This document shows, one piece after another, positions 24,690-32,079 of a DNA stretch of 39,517 nt (position 1 is its first letter; every line of letters starts with the position of its first letter). Made by a program: the position numbers and the translations under genes. The DNA is from a virus, in the IMG/VR virus record IMGVR_UViG_3300048586_000636, positions 1-39,517 of that record, one strand, 5' to 3'. The notes below the pieces were generated by a model. It was given only the letters and a program-made list of their open reading frames with translations. It did not search any database and was not told the DNA's origin.

Positions 24690-26260
24690 TACCAGGCCCC
24701 TCTCTCGAACGAATGATGGTTATCGCCCCTTGCTTCATCGCGCTTGTTGGGCAGTGGGGTGAACTCGATAGCGCCCCCCTCCATCCAACTGGCCCGCACC
24801 GCCATGGCCAGCGCCACTGCAAAGTCACCGTGGCGCTGTTGGCCTCCTTGGCCGGTGTTCTTGCCCTTGTCGATCTTGGGGATGCCATTGATGACCTGGA
24901 TTTTCCCCAAGTCATCCTGCACGTCTGCATGGCGCGGGATTGTCAGGTTGCCATCCTCAAACTCTGCCTTGAGCTTGGGCATCCACTCCCGATACCAAGG
25001 GTCATTGAGCATCACGCACTCGATCATTCCTGCCCCCCAGCGCAAGCGGGCAGCCTCTGCCAGATAGCCGCCGTTACCGGTGGCATCGAAGGCCGCCGCA
25101 GTAAAACGGTGTAGCCCAATCAGCAGGTAGAACAGGATCTGGCGCTGGCTCTCATAGGGGGCATTGACCAGCTCCACCACAAAGGGCACCTGTTTGCGCA
25201 AGTTAGTAGCGAGGGAGAGCGGAACGAACACCGACAAGTCCCCTTTGCGGGCGAAGTCCTCCCCCAGCACATGACGGCAACTGCGATCGAGCGTATCCAG
25301 ACAGGGCTTGAGGTTCTCCTCGCACCAGATATCCACCAGCGCCTTGCGGGCCTCCTCGCTCTGCAGCTCGAAGTCTTTGGGGGCGGTAAAGCGCAGGATG
25401 GGAATATCCTGCTGCATGGCCCGCTCAATCAGCACCCGCTTGATATAGGCTCCACTGCTCTGCTTGGGCACGCAGAAATACTCCTCCAGGGCGTCTTCTT
25501 CGGTGGCCGTATCCTTGAGCAGACCCGCCTTCCAAGCTTCCTCTGCCTCCGGTGTCCAGGGCGTGCCCTTGACCTGACAGATGCGGTGATAGAGCCCCTG
25601 CCGACAGGCGTCGTCCAGGGTGATGGTATGGATGGAGTAACGTTTCTTGCCGGCACGGCTGTCATTGATGAGCTGGTTAAACAGGTTATCGACGCCGTTG
25701 TGGGTGCTGATCAGCCGCACCCTGGCGCCCCACATGGTCAGCGCCAGCGCCGCTTTCAGCACCTCGGCCAGCCGGTCGTGGAAAGCGGCCTCGTCGATGG
25801 TGACATTGCCCTGCATCCCCCGCAGGTTGCTGGGATTACTGGAGAGCGCCTGCACCTTGAAGCCGGAGGCGAAATAGACCACGAAGGTGAGGATGGCTTT
25901 ATCCTCATCGTCGGTGAACACCTCCTCCTGGATCTCGCCAGCCGCCTTGTTGAATGCCTTGGCCCACATGGCCACGGCGTCGATAAACTCGCGGGCCATC
26001 TCCTTGTTGCTGCCCACGTAAAAGTGATGGCCACCGCCAGCCGCCTTTGCGCGAGAGGCCGTGAGCGTGGCATCGGCGGCCTCCGCCCAGGTGATACCGG
26101 TACGGCGGCTCTTCTCGGCGATCTTGAGCGGGCTCTCGTCGGCGATCCAAATCTTCTGATAAGGCAGCAGCACCTCATCCGGGCTGTATTCGGTGCCGAG
26201 CTCCTGCGCCAACTGCTGGGAACGGGCGATTGCGGTCTGCTCCATAGGGCTCTCGCTCAT
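24689..26260 (-). CDS. terminase large subunit (Mu gp28-like)
   Basis: A 523-aa packaging ATPase-nuclease. The ATPase part has a Walker A-like AEKSRRTGITWAE (48-60) and Walker B VTIDEA (153-158). The C-terminal nuclease part has the spaced acidic residues LGEDFARKGDLSV, FDATGNGG and GDFAVALAMA that fit an RNase H-like fold. The length and order match the terminases of Mu-like phages, which package by headful from the integrated phage end into adjacent host DNA. Coupled by overlaps to the small subunit and portal genes. Confidence 0.95.
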   Translation of the reverse strand: MSESPMEQTAIARSQQLAQELGTEYSPDEVLLPYQKIWIADESPLKIAEKSRRTGITWAEAADATLTASRAKAAGGGHHFYVGSNKEMAREFIDAVAMWAKAFNKAAGEIQEEVFTDDEDKAILTFVVYFASGFKVQALSSNPSNLRGMQGNVTIDEAAFHDRLAEVLKAALALTMWGARVRLISTHNGVDNLFNQLINDSRAGKKRYSIHTITLDDACRQGLYHRICQVKGTPWTPEAEEAWKAGLLKDTATEEDALEEYFCVPKQSSGAYIKRVLIERAMQQDIPILRFTAPKDFELQSEEARKALVDIWCEENLKPCLDTLDRSCRHVLGEDFARKGDLSVFVPLSLATNLRKQVPFVVELVNAPYESQRQILFYLLIGLHRFTAAAFDATGNGGYLAEAARLRWGAGMIECVMLNDPWYREWMPKLKAEFEDGNLTIPRHADVQDDLGKIQVINGIPKIDKGKNTGQGGQQRHGDFAVALAMAVRASWMEGGAIEFTPLPNKRDEARGDNHHSFERGAW

Positions 26261-26835
26261 CAGGCAATCCCCAGAATTTCACGGCGAATGGCTGCAGCAG
26301 CTTCACCGCTCAACCCCGCCTGGGTGACGATCGCCTCTGTCTTGGCGGCCACCTCTTCAGCGAAGGCCTGGCGGATCTCCTTCTCCCGCTTGTGACTCTG
26401 CATGGCGGTGGATTCGAGCCGCTGGGCCGCCAGCATGGCGTTTTTCAGCATGTCGATATCCACCGCCTCCTCCGGGTTTTGCACCTGGGCCAGCATCGCC
26501 TTGAACAGCTGGGAGCGGCCCAGCTCCAGGATGAGCTTGGTGGTCTCCCCCATCGGCTTGTCACCGAGTTGGGAAGTCAGGGCCGCTGTGGTTTCGCGCA
26601 AATCCCGCAGGTGCTGGCCCACCTGCTCCACCTGGCTGGCGTGGCGACTGAGCCCGGAGCGGGAAAGCTTGAGATCGTCCGGCAACCCGGCCTCTTCGAT
26701 CAGACCATTTATCTCATCCAGAATGGCGGCCTGGCTGTTGCCCTTGTCACGCAACATAGCGTTGAGGGCATCGCGGATAGGCTCGGGCAGCAGCCACACC
26801 TTGCTGGCGCGGCCTCGGGTCGGTTTCTCGGCCAT
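26260..26835 (-). CDS. terminase small subunit, DUF3486 family (Mu gp27-like)
   Basis: A 191-aa protein beginning MAEKPTRGRASKVWLLPEPIRDALNAML, a segment characteristic of the family. It continues with a helix-turn-helix-like region (NSQAAILDEINGLIEEAGL, LSRSGLSRHASQ) and a helical remainder. It likely recognises the packaging start and partners the large subunit. GGAGG precedes the ATG. Its stop overlaps the next start. Confidence 0.92.
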   Translation of the reverse strand: MAEKPTRGRASKVWLLPEPIRDALNAMLRDKGNSQAAILDEINGLIEEAGLPDDLKLSRSGLSRHASQVEQVGQHLRDLRETTAALTSQLGDKPMGETTKLILELGRSQLFKAMLAQVQNPEEAVDIDMLKNAMLAAQRLESTAMQSHKREKEIRQAFAEEVAAKTEAIVTQAGLSGEAAAAIRREILGIA

Positions 26836-26847
26836 GGCTAGTCCTCC

Positions 26848-27144
26848 TCAATCTTCAGCTCGGGGCTTCTTGATGCCAGGCACCACTGCCCGGCCCTCTG
26901 CCACGTCCTGACCCCGGCCGGTGAGGTGAGCCACCTGCACCGTGGCCAGCCGCTCAATACGCACCAGCCCCTGCTCTTCCAGCCAGGCCAGCAGCGTCTT
27001 CACCCGATCCCGTGTCACCCGGCCGGTACCCAGCTGGTCGAGGCAGTCATTGAGGATCGACTCGTTGGCAGCGCCACCGATATCCAGCAGGGAGCGCAAG
27101 ATCACCAGGCGCTGCTGGGAATCCAATATCGCTTGAATGCTCAT
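26848..27144 (-). CDS. winged-helix-like small phage protein (Mu gp26-like)
   Basis: A 98-aa protein starting MSIQAILDSQQRLVILRSLLDIGG and containing ANESILNDCLDQLGTGRVTRDRVKTLLAWLE. This helix-turn-helix/winged-helix style and its place just before the small terminase match the conserved Mu gp26-type proteins (annotated in databases as the VpaChn25_0724 family). It overlaps the DUF2730 stop. A DNA-binding role is likely but unproven. Confidence 0.85.
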   Translation of the reverse strand: MSIQAILDSQQRLVILRSLLDIGGAANESILNDCLDQLGTGRVTRDRVKTLLAWLEEQGLVRIERLATVQVAHLTGRGQDVAEGRAVVPGIKKPRAED

Positions 27145-27455
27145 GGCTTCTCCTTCTGTACCGCTGCGAGTTCATTCTCCAGCAGCATATCGGCGAGGCG
27201 GCGGGCTTGGCGCAGCTCTGGCTTGACCTCTCGCAGCTCGCCGCGCAGCTCGCTTATCTCCAGCTGCAGCTTGTGCAGCTCCCGCTCGCTCGGCAGATCG
27301 ATCAGCGCCTGCTCCACCCTCTGCACCCGAGCCACCAGGGCGGTGAGATCTTCCCGTTTGGCGTAGGTCTTGGAGAGCAGGATGATCACCACCAGCCCCA
27401 CCAAACTGGCCAGGGCATACAAGGGCCCCCAGTTCCTAACGATGAATTCCCACAC
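27141..27455 (-). CDS. DUF2730 membrane-anchored coiled-coil protein (Mu gp25-like)
   Basis: I start at the GTG at 27455 because AAGGAGG lies 6 bases upstream; the open frame to 27569 is longer. The 104-aa product has one N-terminal membrane helix (LYALASLVGLVVIILLSK) and then a long coiled coil with LQLEISELRGELREVKPEL. This layout is typical of DUF2730 proteins found in the lysis-to-packaging region of Mu-like phages and may be spanin-like, though no spanin pair is established here. The start overlaps the zinc-finger gene. Confidence 0.82.
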   Translation of the reverse strand: MWEFIVRNWGPLYALASLVGLVVIILLSKTYAKREDLTALVARVQRVEQALIDLPSERELHKLQLEISELRGELREVKPELRQARRLADMLLENELAAVQKEKP

Positions 27456-27663
27456 GGACTGCCTCCTTGCGCTCATACAGGGTCTGGCACTCGATACAGC
27501 GCTCGGCACCCGGTTCTGCAACAAGGCGGGATGGCGGGATCGCGTCATCACAATCGCAACAGATGCCATCCCCCTGGGGCCTTGACCTTGTTTGATGGGA
27601 TTGAATAAGGCGCCCGGTTCGCTCGGCGTCGAGCTGCTGGGCGCGGTCTATGAGGTCGCTCAA
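27436..27663 (-). CDS. DksA/TraR-type C4 zinc-finger protein
   Basis: A 75-aa protein. TTG at 27663 follows AAGGAG by 6 bases, with MSDLIDRAQQLD as N-terminus. The C-terminal half has the paired Cys motif ICCDCDDAIPPSRLVAEPG...RCIECQ, the four-cysteine zinc ribbon of TraR/DksA proteins. Small phage versions are thought to bind RNA polymerase in its secondary channel and adjust transcription. It lies in the lysis cluster. Confidence 0.9.
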   Translation of the reverse strand: MSDLIDRAQQLDAERTGRLIQSHQTRSRPQGDGICCDCDDAIPPSRLVAEPGAERCIECQTLYERKEAVRVGIHR

Positions 27664-27695
27664 GATCGTCTCCTTGCGGGCCGGTTACTTGACGC

Positions 27696-27917
27696 TCATT
27701 TAACAATCTGGGTCGCTTTGAGACGGCCCCAGATAGCAACCAGACCACCGACTGCGCTGGCCAGATCAACAAGGGTGGTGGCCAGACTGGCTTGGGTACC
27801 GACATCGACCGGCACACCGAACAGACCGGCAATACCGGCGCCGACAGCAATCAGGCCGCCGATCACGGTGCGGCTCTTAAACGCCGATTTTGCTTGGGGT
27901 AACAGAGAATCAGCCAT
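27696..27917 (-). CDS. small membrane protein, candidate holin
   Basis: A 73-aa product (start at 27917, MADSLLPQAKSAF) with two hydrophobic segments, about residues 17-35 (TVIGGLIAVGAGIAGLFGV) and 47-66, separated by a short acidic-polar turn, and a basic C-terminus. Size, two-helix topology and placement next to the endolysin suggest a holin. The open frame upstream to 28172 runs over the neighbouring gene and is not used. The start overlaps the upstream stop. A pore-forming role is inferred. Confidence 0.75.
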   Translation of the reverse strand: MADSLLPQAKSAFKSRTVIGGLIAVGAGIAGLFGVPVDVGTQASLATTLVDLASAVGGLVAIWGRLKATQIVK

Positions 27918-28239
27918 GTTGAGGCTCCTTATGTGGGGGTTGGTACTGACAGGGGGAAAATCGGGCACGGGCCCGCAGGCGATCCAGCTCGGTGACCGAA
28001 CACCAGCCCTGATCGAACAGCGATTGGCGGGTGCCGTGGTGGCTGTAAAGCGGGATCGTCTCCAGGTCTGCACTGGTGGTGCTCGAAGCGGCCAGGTATG
28101 CCTTGAGGTGGGCGCGGCGCCCATCCTTGAAGCAGGCGAGATAACGGGGATTCTTGAGCTCGGGAATACCAAAACAGCCAGCGGCCTGGATCCCTTGCAA
28201 CGCCTGACGGCGCTTGTTGATCAAGCTGGGTTTGCTCAT
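27910..28239 (-). CDS. small conserved protein of the lysis cluster
   Basis: A 109-aa protein whose ATG (28239, MSKPSLINKRRQALQGIQ) overlaps the endolysin stop. It has basic and aromatic residues and a compact core, with GCFGIPELKNPRYLACFKDG as a recognisable stretch, and ends in a Pro/His-rich tail. No enzymatic motif is visible. It probably belongs to the lysis or early-late unit; the exact role is unknown. Confidence 0.7.
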   Translation of the reverse strand: MSKPSLINKRRQALQGIQAAGCFGIPELKNPRYLACFKDGRRAHLKAYLAASSTTSADLETIPLYSHHGTRQSLFDQGWCSVTELDRLRARARFSPCQYQPPHKEPQHG

Positions 28240-28808
28240 GCCACCTCCCCGAACCGGATCGAGAGCAGATAGCTTTGCAGGCGCAGCAAGCGGTTGACCC
28301 AACCCCAAGCGTTGGCCCATTGACTCGGGTCTTTGCGCACTATGCCCAGCATGTAGCTGGCGCGGATCTCCAGTAATCCAAGCAGCAGGGCGCGGCCACC
28401 ATCCCGACCGGTCTTGGCGGCCAGCACCCGCAAGGTTTGCGGGCCCAGCACCCCATCGGCCAGGATGCCCAGTGCCTGCTGCAGCTGACGCACCGAACGG
28501 CCAGGGCCGTGATGCACAGCCCCATCGAACAGCGCGATGGCCATCAGCGGGCAGACGCTATCGACCCGATCACAGCGGGCAGACAGCCAGTAGTTAGCAC
28601 GATAGAAGGGCCCGGCATGGGCAGGTGTGAGGGCCGAGATAAGAATATCCGGCTGGCCATCCCGATCGAGGTCGGCCATGCCGTCTTTCTTACCGTCGGC
28701 GGCATCGGCGATACCGTACTTGGTATGACCACCCCGGTCTGCCGGATGGTTAACTTCGCCCCCTTCCACATCGGGACGAAGCAACCATTGAAGTGCGAGT
28801 GATAACAT
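28236..28808 (-). CDS. endolysin, glycoside hydrolase family 108 type
   Basis: A 190-aa muramidase-like protein. The catalytic signature EGGEVNHPADRGGHTKYGI is near residues 15-33 with the family's Glu. An inserted loop of about 20 residues, ADGKKDGMADLDRDGQPD, resembles an EF-hand-like or dockerin-like calcium site. It is followed by FYRANYW, the LFDGAVHHGPG core and a C-terminal peptidoglycan-binding-like LGILADGVLGPQTL. It would cut peptidoglycan at lysis. The ribosome binding site (GAGGGG) is buried in a 12-bp hairpin stem (28811-28855), which may delay translation. Confidence 0.9.
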   Translation of the reverse strand: MLSLALQWLLRPDVEGGEVNHPADRGGHTKYGIADAADGKKDGMADLDRDGQPDILISALTPAHAGPFYRANYWLSARCDRVDSVCPLMAIALFDGAVHHGPGRSVRQLQQALGILADGVLGPQTLRVLAAKTGRDGGRALLLGLLEIRASYMLGIVRKDPSQWANAWGWVNRLLRLQSYLLSIRFGEVA

Positions 28809-28810
28809 AA

Positions 28811-28855
28811 AGGCCCCTCGGTGAACTGCGTTATCAGCAGCGTACCGAGGGGCCT
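28811..28855 (-). promoter_or_regulatory. hairpin covering the endolysin ribosome binding site
   Basis: AGGCCCCTCGGT (28811-28822) and ACCGAGGGGCCT (28844-28855) are perfect inverse repeats, with an inner CTGC/GCAG pair. On the transcript the 3' arm holds GAGGGG, the likely ribosome binding site 2-3 bases before the ATG region. Formation would hide it. The structure may also help separate the defence operon from the lysis genes. Confidence 0.55.
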
Positions 28856-28909
28856 CTATGGCATGGGTTTATGGTGGCTTAGTTAAGATTCAGTGACAAT
28901 AAATTAGAT

Positions 28910-28948
28910 AAAAAACCCCTAGTTACATTACATAACTAGGGTTTTTTT
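28910..28948. terminator. bidirectional terminator after the ART-chaperone operon
   Basis: AAAAAACCC with TAGTTA and TAACTAGGG with a run of T form a stem of about 15 bp with one bulged base. It has A/T tracts on both sides. It lies 22 bases beyond the stop of the SecB-like gene and ends that minus-strand operon before the endolysin. Confidence 0.9.
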
Positions 28949-28969
28949 TAGACGCCAGAACCAGAGATG

Positions 28970-29401
28970 TTACTGCTTGACTAGTTTAACTGTAGGGACT
29001 TCCAGTAACGGCAACAAAGCTGCATTAGGGAAAAGCCTCGCAGTCAGTGCATACGCGCCTTCACGTAGGTACGGGTAAAGCACATAAGGTGCATTATGTA
29101 CAGCCCAATGGAAAATCTGTTCTTGAGGGAACGATGACAGGTCAACAGTGAAAAATCCTTCCACTTCAACTTCTAGATGAAATTCAGCGTTGTCTAATTT
29201 ATTACCTTCTTCATCATAACCTATTAAAATTCTTCCTTTTACCGCAATCTCAGAGCTTTCCACATCAAAATCTGAGTGAGCTGTTTGCAAGCTGAATTCC
29301 GGAGGGACTTCAGCTTCTTCGGGCTGATATGCGACATTCCTAACGATACTTAATGTTAAGAAATTCAAGTGTTTAATTTGTATTGCATGCGCTTTGAACA
29401 C
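28970..29401 (-). CDS. cmdC: SecB-like chaperone, third gene of a CmdTAC-like system
   Basis: A 143-aa protein (GTG start at 29401 after an AGG signal). Residues 75-86 (FHLEVEVEGFFT) and the C-terminal APYVLYPYLREGAYALTARLFP (104-125) followed by ALLPLLEVP closely follow the SecB pattern, where the equivalent segment reads like CPNILFPYARE. The size is that of SecB. SecB-like chaperones outside the sec pathway are known as the chaperone of toxin-antitoxin-chaperone (TAC) units, where they fold and stabilise the antitoxin. Here it is the last gene of a three-gene operon with an ADP-ribosyltransferase-like gene, the layout described for CmdTAC. AT-rich relative to the phage. Assignment to CmdTAC is by gene set and order. 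Confidence 0.8.
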   Translation of the reverse strand: MFKAHAIQIKHLNFLTLSIVRNVAYQPEEAEVPPEFSLQTAHSDFDVESSEIAVKGRILIGYDEEGNKLDNAEFHLEVEVEGFFTVDLSSFPQEQIFHWAVHNAPYVLYPYLREGAYALTARLFPNAALLPLLEVPTVKLVKQ

Positions 29402-29419
29402 TACACACCTACTTCTAAA

Positions 29420-29776
29420 TTAAGCAGCCAAAGGAACACCGGCGACCGGGTTATCTGTTGCTTCGAAAGTACGATAGGTATCATTTGCAACGACCCATTT
29501 GGTCAGCAACCTATCTGTCATTTGTGCCTCTACGACATAGGAAAACAAACTCGTGGCTGATACAAATTTGTAACTTTTCGGGGTCGTAAATTGATACCGA
29601 TGCGCCAAGATGAACTCTGAAGGAGAGCCTACAATCTCGTCAACACCGTAGCTTTCAGATGCGTCAAACAGAGCCATGAACTCATCTGTGCTCATATCAG
29701 CTAAAGCTTTCAATACTGCTTCGCCAATTTGCTTGTTTTGCATAATTTTGCCCGCCATAAAAACCATATTTATCAT
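29420..29776 (-). CDS. small middle protein, putative CmdA-like antitoxin
   Basis: A 118-aa protein whose start overlaps the ADP-ribosyltransferase stop (ATGA) and which is followed by the SecB-like gene 18 bases later. Several in-frame ATGs are possible; 29776 is the coupled one. It contains an acidic segment around DMSTDEFMALFDASESYGV and ends with a small hydrophobic tail (GVPLAA). In TAC systems the antitoxin carries a C-terminal chaperone-addiction segment, which that tail could be. No DNA-binding motif is evident. The role is inferred from position alone. Confidence 0.6.
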   Translation of the reverse strand: MINMVFMAGKIMQNKQIGEAVLKALADMSTDEFMALFDASESYGVDEIVGSPSEFILAHRYQFTTPKSYKFVSATSLFSYVVEAQMTDRLLTKWVVANDTYRTFEATDNPVAGVPLAA

Positions 29777-30390
29777 GATATTACGAGTGTGGCCTTCAGC
29801 TTTTTCGCATCAAAAACCACATAACAACTAGCCTCGCATTGCAAACCAAAACAGGGATACTTAACTGCATATTTAGCGGCAGGTTTCTGTGTTAGAACAT
29901 GGAAGGCATCATATTGCACAGATGACTTCTCTTCCCACAATCTACGAAACATACCATACAGCCTTGATACATCTTTCTTTTGGGGCATGCCGGCTTTCTT
30001 TAACTGCAACATGCTTGCGTCGACAAAGGACTGGAAGTAAGGAAATACGTCCCTTGCGGAGATGTCCAAAACCTTACCATCCTCAATATCGGCTTCAACA
30101 TCGAGAATCCCAGGTTGTCCATCATCAAAAATTGAGTCTTTCTTCACTCTCTGCAAGGCCCATGTTCGAGCATAGCTTATCGCAGTCTTTCGCGTCTCAT
30201 CGTCATTCATATGAGTCCACAGATAGATGCCTGAACCGTGCCGTCCAGGTCGAGCGAAATCAAACCCCGAACGACAAATGCTTTTCGCCGTATCCAGTTG
30301 AGTTCCATGAGTGCCGTAAATCAAGTGAGAAAACTCATAGGTGAAATGTTGTTTACATGGAGACATTCTAACCAAGGAAACAATAAACAC
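29773..30390 (-). CDS. cmdT: PARP-like ADP-ribosyltransferase toxin, CmdT-like
   Basis: Up to 205 aa (GTG at 30390; an ATG at 30366 is an alternative; neither has a strong ribosome binding site). The ART fold signature is visible: YGTHGT with His28, then an ICRSGFDF loop, HGSGIYLW with Tyr56 (52-58), helix ETRKTAISYARTWAL, and a C-terminal CYVVFDAKKLK (189-199) of the kind found around the third catalytic position of PARPs. There the usual Glu is not obvious: Cys189 occupies the place and Glu186 is nearby. In CmdTAC the enzyme ADP-ribosylates mRNA and stops translation after infection. It is the first gene of the operon, with its own promoter (30517-30546). Confidence 0.78.
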   Translation of the reverse strand: MFIVSLVRMSPCKQHFTYEFSHLIYGTHGTQLDTAKSICRSGFDFARPGRHGSGIYLWTHMNDDETRKTAISYARTWALQRVKKDSIFDDGQPGILDVEADIEDGKVLDISARDVFPYFQSFVDASMLQLKKAGMPQKKDVSRLYGMFRRLWEEKSSVQYDAFHVLTQKPAAKYAVKYPCFGLQCEASCYVVFDAKKLKATLVIS

Positions 30391-30516
30391 AACTAGATAA
30401 AGGATGCCATTTGAATATTGTGAGCAAAGACACAGGTAAGTGAAAATTACACCAACTAAAAACTAACCAATTGATTTAAATGTAAATTTTTTTTTGGTGC
30501 ACTAAATTGGCTCATA

Positions 30517-30546
30517 ATTATACAGCATCCCACTACCCTAGCTCAA
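30517..30546 (-). promoter_or_regulatory. sigma70-like promoter of the ART-chaperone operon
   Basis: Read on the minus strand, TTGAGC (30541-30546) and a perfect TATAAT (30517-30522) are separated by 18 bases, giving a plausible promoter that starts about 120 bases before the toxin gene. The rest of 30391-30581 is very AT-rich with no gene. This allows the cassette to be expressed in the lysogen independently of phage promoters. Confidence 0.75.
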
Positions 30547-30581
30547 TCTTTTAGCTCATTTAGTAAACTGGACAGGACACT

Positions 30582-31019
30582 TCAGCATTTTCTGTCGTCC
30601 TGCCAAAAGCTCAGCTGTAGTCGTGCATGTACCAACCTCCGCTGCTCTGCCACCACCGCATAGGTCTGGGGTACCGACAGACCATTCTTGCGGGCCAACT
30701 GGTCGATATTGCGGCCGTTGAACTCATCCCAGATGGCCCGGTCACGCAGGGCTGCCTTGAGGTGATCCCCGGTCGGGATGTAGTAGGCGCGGCCGCCCAT
30801 ATAATGGGCCTGCACCAGTGCCAGTTTGCGGGCTTGAGCACGGGCAAGGTCGGGTGCCATTCCACCTCGACCCAATTCGCAGGCCAGCACATCCACCAGT
30901 TCGGCCAGCGCCTTGGGCCATTTGGCTGTCAACTCAGTGACCGGGATCTGGTCGAGCCGGTCCACCAGCTGCCCCAGAGATTCATGATCGTCGGCAAACA
31001 AATCAAGGTTCTTATCCAT
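30582..31019 (-). CDS. mor: Mor-family transcription activator
   Basis: A 145-aa protein (ATG at 31019 after GGAG; the frame further upstream overlaps GemA). The C-terminal half has YMGGRAYYIPTGDHLKAALRD and the helix-turn-helix FNGRNIDQLARKNGLSVPQTYAVVAE, both characteristic of Mu Mor and C. In Mu, Mor turns on the middle promoter and C the late promoters. Only one such gene is seen here, so it may drive the late genes directly. The ART operon has entered right after its stop. Confidence 0.92.
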   Translation of the reverse strand: MDKNLDLFADDHESLGQLVDRLDQIPVTELTAKWPKALAELVDVLACELGRGGMAPDLARAQARKLALVQAHYMGGRAYYIPTGDHLKAALRDRAIWDEFNGRNIDQLARKNGLSVPQTYAVVAEQRRLVHARLQLSFWQDDRKC

Positions 31020-31623
31020 GCGGTATCTCCTCAAACGCCGCGAGGATGGCCTGATAGCCTGCCACTCGTCCGGTCTTCTCATTGATGGGGACGGTTCGCT
31101 TGGCGCTTTGCAATGCCTTGACCATCTCCCGCTTGTGCCAGTTCTTGAGGGACTCCAGGACCCGGTAGGCAAGCGCATCGCTGAGCCAGGCAACCTTAGC
31201 GACCCCGATCCCCTTGTTTATCCGCACCGTCTGGCGCTCGACGTAATGATTGAGCGCTGTCTCGCTGCCATCGCGCAGCAGGCCATGGCGGTGCATGGTG
31301 ATCCAGACTGCCCGGATAACGCCTATCTCGCCCGTCCTGACCACGGCTCCGCTGACGGGGCTTAAACGCTGGCTGGCAGCCCCTTTAACAGGACGTTTAA
31401 CGGTCGGTTTAAAGCCTGCGGCCTTCATGGCTACCAGCACCTTGTCCAGCTCCTGCAGGGTCAGCTCGGCTGCCGAACGCTTGCCGCTCTGCTGTGTCAG
31501 CAGCTCACGATAGGTCTCTTCATCGAGCCCCAGGGCGCGCCTGCCAACCTGGACCAGCCGGATCAGGCGGGTGCGGTCACTGCTTGGCTTATTGTTCTGC
31601 TCATCGCTCTTGATTGCGCTCAC
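31012..31623 (-). CDS. gemA: GemA-like regulatory protein (Mu gp16, DUF1018)
   Basis: A 203-aa protein; GTG at 31623 follows GGAGGGAAAG. The N-terminal TRLIRLVQVGRRALGLDEE segment and TYRELLTQQSGKRSAAELT are the DUF1018 signature. The C-terminal part has AWLSDALAYRVLESLKNWHKRE. In Mu, GemA affects host gyrase and gene expression in the early phase. Overlaps both neighbours; part of the early operon. Confidence 0.93.
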   Translation of the reverse strand: MSAIKSDEQNNKPSSDRTRLIRLVQVGRRALGLDEETYRELLTQQSGKRSAAELTLQELDKVLVAMKAAGFKPTVKRPVKGAASQRLSPVSGAVVRTGEIGVIRAVWITMHRHGLLRDGSETALNHYVERQTVRINKGIGVAKVAWLSDALAYRVLESLKNWHKREMVKALQSAKRTVPINEKTGRVAGYQAILAAFEEIPHG

Positions 31624-31789
31624 CTTTCCCTCCTGCCTTTGCCGTCCAGATTTGCCCTGCCGCCATCACATCCGGCTCGCTGCGCCACTGAGGGCAACGG
31701 CTATCGAGCCACTGCTCTGCCTGCTGCTGACTCAAGGGGCCAAACTTCATCACATAGGCCAGCAGTTGCGGCCAGTTAGATATGGCCAT
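31601..31789 (-). CDS. small early protein
   Basis: A 62-aa product (ATG 31789, MAISNWPQLLAYVMKFGPL, with GGGGGAGG upstream). A helical N-terminus is followed by SQQQAEQWLDSRCPQW and a basic C-terminus. The first ten residues overlap the previous gene and the end overlaps GemA. It resembles short winged-helix-like early proteins of Mu-like phages, but no function is recognised. Confidence 0.7.
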   Translation of the reverse strand: MAISNWPQLLAYVMKFGPLSQQQAEQWLDSRCPQWRSEPDVMAAGQIWTAKAGGKGERNQER

Positions 31790-32012
31790 GACTGACCTCC
31801 CCCGCGACAGCCCTATCCCGCTGCAGCTCGGCCACCATTTGCCAGCGCATCTGGCAGGCTTCTTGGGCCAGCGCATGAAAGCCACGAGCCCGTGCCTCTC
31901 TATCGAATTGCTTGAGCTGTATGCACACAGTCCGTTTATCAGGGGCTGCCTGTGCAATGGCTGCCGCGCTGAAAATCTTGGTAAGCCGAATATCCATCTC
32001 TGTTTTGGTCAT
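31776..32012 (-). CDS. small early protein, helical
   Basis: A 78-aa product starting MTKTEMDIRLTKIF, with GGAG 7 bases before the ATG. It contains IQLKQFDREARARGFHALAQ and MRWQMVAELQRDR, so it is mainly helical and basic. Overlaps the next gene by 14 bases. Unknown function within the early operon. Confidence 0.7.
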   Translation of the reverse strand: MTKTEMDIRLTKIFSAAAIAQAAPDKRTVCIQLKQFDREARARGFHALAQEACQMRWQMVAELQRDRAVAGEVSHGHI

Positions 32013-32024
32013 CGCCGAGCTCCT

Positions 32025-32069
32025 TTATCGAGGCGGTGAACTCCTGGGCTGCGCTTTCACATTTTCCAT
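32025..32069 (-). CDS. possible 14-aa peptide
   Basis: ATG at 32069 follows GAGGAATCCGAT and the frame stops after 14 codons. It is in line with the early operon and has a plausible ribosome binding site, but it is so short that it may only be spacer between two small genes. Confidence 0.2.
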   Translation of the reverse strand: MENVKAQPRSSPPR

Positions 32070-32079
32070 ATCGGATTCC

